Of a DNA stretch of 64,000 bases, positions 9,557-15,407 are shown one piece after another (position 1 is the first letter of the stretch; each line of letters opens with the position of its first letter). The stretch covers positions 124,001-188,000 of the forward strand of contig NZ_BMJH01000004.1 in assembly GCF_014643175.1 (NCBI RefSeq). The letters run 5' to 3'. This DNA comes from Hoyosella rhizosphaerae (lineage in GTDB: Bacteria > Actinomycetota > Actinomycetes > Mycobacteriales > Mycobacteriaceae). The notes below the pieces were generated by a model. The model did no database searches. It was not told where the DNA came from and worked only from the letters and a program-made list of their open reading frames with translations. The translations under genes were made by a program, and so were the position numbers.

Positions 9557-10768
9557 GTGGCACCAGTGTTTGAGCGTCTGATCGGGCAGGACAAGGCAGT
9601 GCGAGCTTTGTCGAACGCAGCCGTTGCCGCTCGCCACATCAATGCGGGGACCCACACCGTTTCCGATAGTTCCGCAATGACGCATGCCTGGCTATTCACA
9701 GGACCACCAGGGTCGGGGCGTTCAGTGGCTGCGCTCAGTCTCGCCGCCGCACTGCAATGCACAAACCCAGACAGGCCTGGTTGTGGGCACTGCGCTGGCT
9801 GTACAGCCGTGATGGACGGAAACCACCCTGACGTACGACGGATCATTCCAACAGGGATCAGCATCGCAGTCGCAGAAATGCGCGCAATCGTCCAGACCGC
9901 GTCACGACGCCCCAGTGTCGGCGCGTGGCACGTTGTCATCATTGAAGACGCCGACCGCCTGACGGAGGGCGCTGCCAACGCGCTGCTCAAAGTCGTTGAA
10001 GAACCGCCAGCGCATACAGTGTTCATGCTGTGCGCGCCGTCCCCGGACCCGCACGATATTGCAGTCACGTTGCGGTCGCGGTGCCGTCATATTGTTCTCG
10101 CCACGCCCAGTGCGCAGGCGATAGCTGACGTCCTCCACCAACAGGATGGGCTCGACGTCGACACCGCACGCTGGGCAGCGGCGATTTCCGCTGGGCACAT
10201 GGGCCGGGCGCGTCGACTGTCTCATGACTCTGAGGCGCGTCAGCGGCGTGAGGCGGTTCTTTCCATCCCCAGCACTATCGCAAGGCCAGCCGCAGCCATT
10301 CAGGCCGCTGACACCCTTGTGAAAACAGCCTTTGACGACGCCAAGACCCTCGGCGCTGAATTGGATGAGAAAGAAACCGACGAGCTCAAGACTGCCCTGG
10401 GCGCTGGTGGAACGGGCAAAGGCGCGATGGGGGCGATGCGTGGTTCCGCAGGAGCGTTAAAAGAACTTGAACGTAAGCAGAAGTCACGTGCGACAAGGAC
10501 TGTCCGAGATGCGCTGGACAGGGCCCTCATTGATTTGCTGGGCTTTTACCGTGACGCGCTTCTCGTCAGCCTTGGGGCTGACTTGCCTCCGATACATCCG
10601 GACAAGATCGAACATGCAACAACCGTGGCGCGCACTACTACCCCGGAAGCGCTCCTTCGCAGCATCGACAGCATTCTCGAATGCCGAGCGGCTATTGAGT
10701 TCAACATCAAACCTGAGCTTGCGGTGACGGCGATGTGTGCGAGTGTGAGCGAGCACCTCCGAGCATGA
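9557..10768 (+). CDS. holB: DNA polymerase III subunit delta'
   Basis: Clamp-loader subunit of the replicative polymerase. The N-terminal AAA+ domain starts with VFERLIGQDKAV. The P-loop is GPPGSGRS at residues 49-56, with Arg in place of the usual Lys, so ATP hydrolysis is unlikely, as in other delta' subunits. A zinc module has Cys 68, 76, 79 and 82 (CGHCAGC). The box VVIIEDADRLTEGAANALLKVVEEPP follows the clamp-loader pattern. I start at GTG 9557 (MAPVFERL); a TTG three codons upstream is in frame but is weak, and neither has a clear ribosome binding site. In M. tuberculosis the equivalent is Rv3644c, beside the cyclase gene, as here. Confidence 0.93.
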   Translation: MAPVFERLIGQDKAVRALSNAAVAARHINAGTHTVSDSSAMTHAWLFTGPPGSGRSVAALSLAAALQCTNPDRPGCGHCAGCTAVMDGNHPDVRRIIPTGISIAVAEMRAIVQTASRRPSVGAWHVVIIEDADRLTEGAANALLKVVEEPPAHTVFMLCAPSPDPHDIAVTLRSRCRHIVLATPSAQAIADVLHQQDGLDVDTARWAAAISAGHMGRARRLSHDSEARQRREAVLSIPSTIARPAAAIQAADTLVKTAFDDAKTLGAELDEKETDELKTALGAGGTGKGAMGAMRGSAGALKELERKQKSRATRTVRDALDRALIDLLGFYRDALLVSLGADLPPIHPDKIEHATTVARTTTPEALLRSIDSILECRAAIEFNIKPELAVTAMCASVSEHLRA

Positions 10769-10807
10769 TTTCGAGGGGCGATGGAGCGCCGAGCATGACG
10801 TGTCGTT

Positions 10808-10836
10808 TTTCAATCCTGGACCCCACCCGCTAGACT
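10808..10836 (+). promoter_or_regulatory. Predicted tRNA-Thr promoter
   Basis: TTTCAA at 10808-10813 and TAGACT at 10831-10836 are separated by exactly 17 bp. The start of transcription would fall near 10843, giving a 5' leader of about 29 nt before the mature tRNA. Spacing and position fit a sigma-A promoter. Confidence 0.5.
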
Positions 10837-10871
10837 GCTGAACGCTGAGTAGTTAGGTATTGCTCGGCGAC

Positions 10872-10944
10872 GCCGCCTTAGCTCAGTCGGTAGAGCGCTT
10901 CACTCGTAATGAAAAGGTCAGGGGTTCGATTCCCCTAGGCGGCT
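10872..10944 (+). tRNA. tRNA-Thr (anticodon CGU)
   Basis: A 73-nt cloverleaf without encoded CCA. The acceptor GCCGCCT pairs with AGGCGGC, the D arm is GCTC-AGTCGGTA-GAGC, the anticodon stem CTTCA/TGAAA carries loop CTCGTAA with anticodon CGT, and the T arm is AGGGG-TTCGATT-CCCCT. The discriminator base is T. It reads ACG threonine codons. Its 3' end marks the left border of an accessory islet. Confidence 0.97.
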
Positions 10945-10950
10945 CAAGTG

Positions 10951-10988
10951 AAACCCCAGGTCAAGTAGTTTTTGACCTGGGGTTTTTG
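10951..10988 (+). terminator. Rho-independent terminator of tRNA-Thr (copy 1 of a duplicated hairpin)
   Basis: A perfect 14-bp stem, AAACCCCAGGTCAA pairing with TTGACCTGGGGTTT, around the loop GTAGTTT, followed by a T run. It starts 6 nt after the tRNA. The same stem with a different loop is found again at 13084-13118. Confidence 0.9.
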
Positions 10989-11016
10989 TTGTGCACGCCC
11001 AGTATAGGCATTCGTT

Positions 11017-11053
11017 TGGAGGTGAAATGCCTCTGGAGGTGAAGGTGGTTTAA
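11017..11053 (+). other. Strong ribosome binding site with an 8-codon mini-ORF
   Basis: GGAGGTGAA stands directly before an ATG at 11027 that opens an eight-residue frame, MPLEVKVV, ending with TAA at 11051-11053. The 10-mer TGGAGGTGAA occurs twice, at 11017 and 11034. It may be a leader peptide, the start of a decayed gene, or chance. It lies between the tRNA terminator and the antitoxin gene. Confidence 0.25.
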
Positions 11054-11156
11054 CTCCTAGTCGAAGGCAACTGCGTCGCCGTGAGGTGGTGTGGGAAGGA
11101 TACTCGGCGGACTCGTGGGGATTCCGTGGAGTGTGCTTACCCCGCCCGAATTATTG

Positions 11157-11174
11157 CCCAACAGTTTCGTTGGG
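11157..11174. promoter_or_regulatory. Inverted repeat before the antitoxin gene (candidate autoregulatory operator)
   Basis: CCCAAC-agtttc-GTTGGG is a perfect 6-bp-arm repeat whose right edge is 18 bp before the antitoxin ATG. Xre-type antitoxins are known to repress their own operons by binding palindromes at the promoter. The left arm overlaps TTGCCC, a possible -35 element. Confidence 0.45.
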
Positions 11175-11192
11175 TGTGTGTATGGTGGGGGT

Positions 11193-11624
11193 ATGACCGG
11201 CAAAGCGACCCCAGCACGGAAGCAGCGGACCACCGTCCGCACCGCTCGCACGGGGCGACCTCACCTCGCAGGTCGGCCTCACCCTCGGACGCATGATGTG
11301 TTCGCCGCAGATCGCGCACAGTATCTCGTCGATGTGTTCGGCACACGCGGGCTAGCTGCAGTTATCGGCGTGTCCGCATCGCAGCCATCCCGGTGGGTCC
11401 GTGGCGAGGAAGTTCCCGGGCCCCAGTCGCTGTCACTGTTGATTGATCTGGAGCATGTGTTAGCGAAAGCGCGCCTCATCTGGGGAGGGTCCGCAGCTGT
11501 TGCCTGGATGGAAGGCTCCAACTCATACCTGAACGGCGCTCGTCCCCTCGAAGTGGTGCGCACCGACGGGGTAGGGAAAGTACTCACCGCGCTGGACGCC
11601 GAAATGTGGGGTGGCGCGGCGTAA
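11193..11624 (+). CDS. Xre/MbcA/ParS-like antitoxin of a RES-type toxin-antitoxin pair
   Basis: A 143-residue protein. The first 35 residues are basic and probably disordered. A helix-turn-helix-like region follows (FGTRGLAAVIGVSASQPSRW, then GEEVPGPQSLSLL). The C-terminal 45 residues fit the Xre/MbcA/ParS toxin-binding domain, with Trp-Met, Tyr-Leu-Asn-Gly-Ala-Arg-Pro-Leu-Glu-Val and a final Val-Leu-Thr-Ala-Leu. Such proteins hold RES toxins inactive and repress the operon. ATG 11193 follows GGTGGGGGT, a good ribosome binding site; the frame is open 34 codons further upstream but without support. Its TAA is immediately followed by the ATG of the RES gene, so translation is coupled. Confidence 0.82.
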   Translation: MTGKATPARKQRTTVRTARTGRPHLAGRPHPRTHDVFAADRAQYLVDVFGTRGLAAVIGVSASQPSRWVRGEEVPGPQSLSLLIDLEHVLAKARLIWGGSAAVAWMEGSNSYLNGARPLEVVRTDGVGKVLTALDAEMWGGAA

Positions 11625-12182
11625 ATGCTGGTGTACCGAGTATTTCCCTACTTGCCGAAAGCTGCACCCGGCGAACCCGGCCATCCGCTTTACCGGCACA
11701 CCCCACAAATCGGTGGTCGTATCGACCATCCCGACTACTACGTGTGGTACTTATCTCGCCATGCTGAGGGTGCCTGCGGAGAGTCGTTTGGAAACCTGCC
11801 GTATTGGGATGATTCGATGTTCGAGTTTCCTGCACTCGCTGGGGCTCGCCGCGCTCTCGGCACGTTCACAGTCCCTGACAGTCTCAGGATTTGCGATCTC
11901 GACGACCCCGACCAACTGTCCCGCCTCGGGTTGCGTCCAACGCAGGTCATCACCCGCAACCTCGCTGTCACATCCAATTGGGGTCATCGAATCTGGTCAG
12001 AAACTCACCTCTCACAGCCAGGTGAGAAACGCTGGGAGGCGGTGCAGTGGTGGTCCTTCCACCGGCCGCTGTGGACCGTACTGGCGAGCTGGGTGCAACC
12101 CGAGCTGGCAGACGTTCAACCGCTCACGCTTGACCACGCCGCCGTTCTCGACGCCGCCCGGGCGCTATACCGGCGAATCTAG
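11625..12182 (+). CDS. RES-domain toxin (predicted NAD-consuming)
   Basis: A 185-residue RES-domain protein. The start reads VYRVF, and the core is GGRIDHPDYYVWYLSRHAEG then ACGESFG, giving the conserved residues Arg32, Tyr42 and Glu53. A serine at 142 (WWSFH) could be the fourth active-site residue. RES toxins such as M. tuberculosis MbcT and Pseudomonas Res degrade NAD+ and stop growth when not bound by their Xre/MbcA antitoxin. The gene starts at the base after the antitoxin stop codon. Its own stop overlaps by 4 bp the stop of the convergent gene at 12179-12574. Confidence 0.84.
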   Translation: MLVYRVFPYLPKAAPGEPGHPLYRHTPQIGGRIDHPDYYVWYLSRHAEGACGESFGNLPYWDDSMFEFPALAGARRALGTFTVPDSLRICDLDDPDQLSRLGLRPTQVITRNLAVTSNWGHRIWSETHLSQPGEKRWEAVQWWSFHRPLWTVLASWVQPELADVQPLTLDHAAVLDAARALYRRI

Positions 12183-12574
12183 CCTGCCCATCCTGCTGCA
12201 TCGTCGCGCGCACACGCGAGCACCCGCTCAATGTCACCTGCTGCCACAGCCTGGACAGCGCTCAAGCCTTCGAAAAGATACGTCTCGGTGCACATCCACG
12301 CCGCACATGTCCATGGATCCGCCGCACCCCGCAAAACACCCCACACGGTCAACAGCGCGGGATGAACAGCACCATGGTCGGTGAACTGCCACTCAGGGAA
12401 AACCCACTGCGCATTCTCAAGCTGACAACCGATGAGGTCACCAGATACTGCCAGCGCCTCCACGTCGTCAACCCCGATGCTGAGCCACTGGGCCACACCG
12501 TCACTATCAAAGAACGGTCCAGCTAAATACTCAAAGTCATGTATCGCAGGTGACATTTCGGCCATACGGAGCAT
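12179..12574 (-). CDS. Second antitoxin-like protein convergent with the RES toxin gene
   Basis: A 131-residue protein with no confident family name. The C-terminal half (HPALLTVWGVLRGAADPWTC, then AAWM, GLSAVQAVAAGDIERVL and AARDDA-like residues) resembles the Xre/MbcA/ParS toxin-binding domain. The N-terminal part (DGVAQWLSIGVDDVEALAVS, then QWVFPEWQF) looks like a small winged or helix-turn-helix reader often found in RES antitoxins. It is tail-to-tail with the toxin gene, with 4 bp overlap. The start is uncertain: ATG at 12574, 12565 or 12556. It may be a partner of the same toxin, or an orphan from another pair. Confidence 0.55.
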   Translation of the reverse strand: MLRMAEMSPAIHDFEYLAGPFFDSDGVAQWLSIGVDDVEALAVSGDLIGCQLENAQWVFPEWQFTDHGAVHPALLTVWGVLRGAADPWTCAAWMCTETYLFEGLSAVQAVAAGDIERVLACARDDAAGWAG

Positions 12575-12763
12575 TATCTCGCATTCACGTCACCGACCTG
12601 AGCGGACCAGTGGACACCGTGGGGTTTGCAGGCTGCAACGGCGATCTGCGTGGTGCTCCTCTCCGCAAACATTCCTTTGCCAGTGGGTGCGGTGGCGGCT
12701 CGTAATGGAACCCCCGGACCTTAATCAGCCGCACTACTTACGGGGCGGTCCTTGCTTGGTGTT

Positions 12764-12994
12764 ATGCCAACCCGAACTCGTACGCGTCGTTCACGTGGCG
12801 AAAGCAAACCCGGCATCGTCGGCTTCTGCATCAGTGGCAGCATCGCTGTAGCCCTGGCCTTCGGAATTGGCTACATCATCTCCGGAGGCCAGACTGAGGG
12901 GAGGTTCCTGCGCCTGAGCCGTTTCCGCCAAAGTTCCTGGACGACGTTGTCTGAGTGGCTCGTAGTCGCGACCCGAAAGCGTTCTTGGAACTAG
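12764..12994 (+). pseudogene. Remnant of a small single-pass membrane protein, 3' end replaced
   Basis: A 76-residue frame from ATG 12764. It has a basic N-terminus (PTRTRTRRSRGESK) and one clear membrane segment (GIVGFCISGSIAVALAFGIG). From about 12898 onward the frame runs out of phase through an IS3 orfA remnant, so its last 32 residues are not original. I read it as a gene cut by an insertion. No family is recognised, and it may not be expressed. Confidence 0.3.
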
Positions 12995-13062
12995 TCACGA
13001 AAGATTCCGTGGTCAACGCTTTGTTTGGCGAGTGTTGTGACGACGCAGAGTTTGATTCCTAG
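12898..13062 (+). mobile_element. Decayed IS3-family orfA transposase fragment
   Basis: In the frame of 12901 the translation reads PFPPKFLDDVV, a TGA at 12952-12954, then VARSRDPKAFLELVTKD and ends AEFDS before TAG at 13060. This follows the IS3 OrfA pattern PFPPEFRDDVVxVARxRxPxxxLEQIAKDFGV...ADID closely over about 50 residues. It has an in-frame stop, no orfB and no recognisable inverted repeats, so the element is dead. It shows that the islet has received transposons. Confidence 0.55.
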
Positions 13063-13083
13063 TTCCTTGGTCAGTGCACGTGA

Positions 13084-13120
13084 AAACCCCAGGTCAAGTG
13101 CATTTTGACCTGGGGTTTCC
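13084..13120. repeat. Second copy of the tRNA-Thr terminator hairpin
   Basis: AAACCCCAGGTCAA and TTGACCTGGGGTTT form the same 14-bp stem as at 10951-10985, with loop GTGCATT in place of GTAGTTT. The bases before it (CACGTGAA) also resemble those of copy 1 (CAAGTGAA). Both arms are identical over 2.1 kb of distance. Here it sits 9 bp after the stop of the minus-strand GlsB-type gene and can terminate it. It marks the right border of the islet. Confidence 0.8.
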
Positions 13121-13128
13121 TCGTTTGG

Positions 13129-13386
13129 TTACTTGCGGATTTTACCGACGATGAAGAGGAGGATGACGGCGCCGAAGAGGCAGGTGAGGAAGCTGAAGAA
13201 CCAGCCGCCGGAGCCTACTTCTACGCCAACGAGGGTGAGGATGAATCCGCCGAGGAGGCCGCCGACGACACCGACGAGGATGTTTAGGGGTATGCCTTGC
13301 TTGTCGTCGGTGCCCATGAATTTGCTGGCGATCCAGCCAGCGAGGCCGCCGATGATGATCCACCCAATGATTCCTAGACCAAGCAT
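13129..13386 (-). CDS. GlsB/YeaQ/YmgE family stress-response membrane protein
   Basis: An 85-residue, Gly-rich membrane protein of the transglycosylase-associated family. Three hydrophobic segments are visible: LGIIGWIIIGGLAGWIASKF, LNILVGVVGGLLGGFILTLV and FFSFLTCLFGAVILLFIVG. The family is induced by stress in many bacteria, but its biochemical role is unknown. The ATG is preceded by AAGGAG 5 nt upstream, and a clear promoter lies at 13418-13447. It is transcribed alone, divergent from the GntR gene. Confidence 0.9.
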   Translation of the reverse strand: MLGLGIIGWIIIGGLAGWIASKFMGTDDKQGIPLNILVGVVGGLLGGFILTLVGVEVGSGGWFFSFLTCLFGAVILLFIVGKIRK

Positions 13387-13417
13387 TTACGTCTCCTTTA
13401 CGTTTGTGAGCAGGGGT

Positions 13418-13447
13418 TTTATAGCTCTGATGGGAGCGTAACGTCAA
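13418..13447 (-). promoter_or_regulatory. Predicted sigma-A promoter of the GlsB-type gene
   Basis: On the minus strand TTGACG (13447-13442) and TATAAA (13423-13418) are 18 bp apart, close to consensus for both boxes. Transcription would start near 13411, giving a leader of about 24 nt that contains AAGGAG. Confidence 0.65.
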
Positions 13448-13480
13448 GATCGAAAACGTGCGCCTTTCACGGCAACCTGT

Positions 13481-13487
13481 TATAAAT
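13481..13487 (+). promoter_or_regulatory. -10 box of a probably leaderless gntR transcript
   Basis: TATAAAT ends 7 nt before the GTG at 13495 and 13 nt before the ATG at 13501. No ribosome binding site is present before either codon. This fits a leaderless mRNA starting at the GTG. No good -35 box is seen, so an activator may be needed. Confidence 0.45.
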
Positions 13488-13494
13488 ACTTCTT

Positions 13495-14163
13495 GTGTCT
13501 ATGTTGTATTCAGCGGCCGATCTTGTGTTCGACACGGTGAAAGAATGCATTCTCACCGGCGAGCTGCAGGGCGGGGAACTCATCAGCGAGGGCGACATCG
13601 CGAAGCGGCTCGAGGTGTCACGCACACCTGTGCGGGAAGGATTCTTGCGTCTGGAGGCTGCCGGTTGGATGCGGTTGTACCCCAAGAAGGGTGCTCTGAT
13701 CTTGCCCATCGCTGACGGCGAAGCGGAAGCAGTCGTGGAGGCCCGCTATCTCGTCGAGACTCATGCCGTGCGACGCATCGTACAAAGTGACAGTGCGACG
13801 GAACGGGTTGTGTCTGAACTGCTTGATTCGGTCGCTCGATTGCAGGCATTGCGCCACAGCAACGACACCGCTGACTTCGCGGCCGAAGACGCCGCATTTC
13901 ACGGAATCATCGTTCAAGCAGGCACCAACCCAATTCTTGCTGACTTCTATAGCACCCTCCGCGATAAGCAACGTCGGATGTCAGCGCTGTCGCTTGCCCG
14001 CAATCCCCGCGCCGTGGGAGCTGACATTCTCAACGATCATGAGGAGCTGGTTGACGCGGTGCGACGCAAAGACGTGGAGGGCTTCGCCGAGGCGATTTGG
14101 CTGCACATGCGTTCCGTTCACGGACTACCACCGCTGCCACAGCCAGATCGTGTGAGGACGTGA
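13495..14163 (+). CDS. GntR-family (FCD subfamily) transcriptional regulator
   Basis: A 222-residue regulator. The N-terminal winged helix (residues 5-70) carries the GntR signature GELQGGELISEGDIAKRLEVSRTPVREGFLRLEAAG. The C-terminal helical FCD domain has candidate metal and ligand residues in EARYLVETHAVR, DAAFHGIIVQAG and NDHEELVDAV. It likely controls the MFS transporter gene whose ATG overlaps its stop (TGATG). Effector is unknown; FCD proteins usually sense organic acids or sugar acids. The start is either GTG 13495, in line with a leaderless transcript, or ATG 13501. Confidence 0.92.
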   Translation: MSMLYSAADLVFDTVKECILTGELQGGELISEGDIAKRLEVSRTPVREGFLRLEAAGWMRLYPKKGALILPIADGEAEAVVEARYLVETHAVRRIVQSDSATERVVSELLDSVARLQALRHSNDTADFAAEDAAFHGIIVQAGTNPILADFYSTLRDKQRRMSALSLARNPRAVGADILNDHEELVDAVRRKDVEGFAEAIWLHMRSVHGLPPLPQPDRVRT

Positions 14164-15407
14164 TGACCAATCCGACACAACGTCGCCACTGGCTGGTTGT
14201 TGCCCTGGCGATGTTTACCGTCGCCTGGGGTGGCAACGAATTCACTCCGCTTCTGACGATGTACAGGCTCGACTACGGGTTTTCGGACGTTGTCGTCGAC
14301 GCGATGCTGTTCGCCTACGTGCTGGGCATCATCCCGGCGTTGCTATTAGGCGGTCCGCTGTCGGATCGATTCGGCCGCCGTGCGCTGATGGTTCCCGCTC
14401 CCGTGATCGCGATCGCCGGTTCGGTGATACTTGCTGTGGGCGCAGATCATGCGGCGTTGCTTATCGGCGGTCGGCTTCTGTCTGGGGTGTCGCTTGGTCT
14501 CGCAATGGCTGTCGGCGGAAGCTGGTTGACGGAACTTTCCACAGCTCCGTGGGATACCCGTGCGTCGACCGGGGCTGGTCCGCGGCGTGTAGCGATGGCA
14601 CTCACCGCGGGCTTCGGGGTCGGTGCCGGGGTAGCAGGGATCCTCGCTGAGTGGGGGCCGTGGCCTAGCGTTTTTCCCTACGTAGTCCACAGCGCACTCA
14701 CGCTGGTCGCTTTCGTTCTTCTCCTGCGCGTTCCGGAAACTCGAGTGAACATCTCGGCGAAGGCACGCACGACCAGGCTGGTTGACGATCTTAAGATCCC
14801 GTCGGCTGGCAAGAAACGATTCTGGTTCCTCATCGTTCCCGTTGCCCCTTGGGTGTTTGGCGCAGCTGCCTCCGCCTACGCGATCCTGCCGAGCCTGATG
14901 ACAGAACGTGCGGCGTCCGCCCCCATCGCGTTTTCAGCGTTCCTGTGTCTGGTGGCATTGGGATTCGGGTTTGGTATCCAAGCCTTCGGTCGGCGGATAG
15001 ACAAGCCAGGCAGCGCACGGGCGATCGTGACCGCGTTTGGGCTGCTCATCGTCGCGTTGCCTCTGGCCGCACTCGCTGCATGCACGCTGTCGTTTCCGAT
15101 AGTTGTGATTGCGGCGGCATTCCTCGGAATGGCGTACGGCATGGCGCTCGTCGGCGGTTTACTTGAGGTGCAGCGAATCGCAACACCTGACGATCTCGCA
15201 GGGTTGAATGCCGTGTTCTACTCGCTCAGCTACATGGGCTTTGCGGTCCCCATGATGATGGCGGTCGGCGTCACCTGGGTTAGCTACCCTGTGATGTTCC
15301 TAGCGGGAACACTCGCTGCGTTGTTCTGCCTTCTGCTCGTTGTTGTGGGAGCACGGGGCACTAGTCCGCGCGCAGTCAAGGCAAATCAGGCAGTGGCTTC
15401 TTCCTGA
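14163..15407 (+). CDS. MFS transporter
   Basis: A 414-residue protein with about twelve membrane segments. The loop 2-3 signature is GGPLSDRFGRRALM near residue 60, and a half-repeat of it lies in the central loop. The central cytosolic loop (PETRVNISAKARTTRLVDDL) is of normal length. The substrate cannot be told from sequence. ATG 14163 overlaps the stop of the GntR gene and follows GAGG 6 nt upstream, so the two form an operon and the regulator probably senses the transported compound. The 3' end overlaps the convergent M1 peptidase gene by 32 bp. Confidence 0.9.
   Translation: MTNPTQRRHWLVVALAMFTVAWGGNEFTPLLTMYRLDYGFSDVVVDAMLFAYVLGIIPALLLGGPLSDRFGRRALMVPAPVIAIAGSVILAVGADHAALLIGGRLLSGVSLGLAMAVGGSWLTELSTAPWDTRASTGAGPRRVAMALTAGFGVGAGVAGILAEWGPWPSVFPYVVHSALTLVAFVLLLRVPETRVNISAKARTTRLVDDLKIPSAGKKRFWFLIVPVAPWVFGAAASAYAILPSLMTERAASAPIAFSAFLCLVALGFGFGIQAFGRRIDKPGSARAIVTAFGLLIVALPLAALAACTLSFPIVVIAAAFLGMAYGMALVGGLLEVQRIATPDDLAGLNAVFYSLSYMGFAVPMMMAVGVTWVSYPVMFLAGTLAALFCLLLVVVGARGTSPRAVKANQAVASS

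Noticed and set aside
9322-10068. A 248-residue minus-strand frame opposite holB and the cyclase start
   Set aside because: It covers the start regions of two well-supported divergent genes and its translation has shadow-frame composition with no motif.
10872-13120. Intact integrative element or prophage at tRNA-Thr
   Set aside because: No integrase, excisionase, relaxase or phage gene is present, and the right-hand repeat does not restore the tRNA end exactly. Only a small islet with possible old borders is supported.
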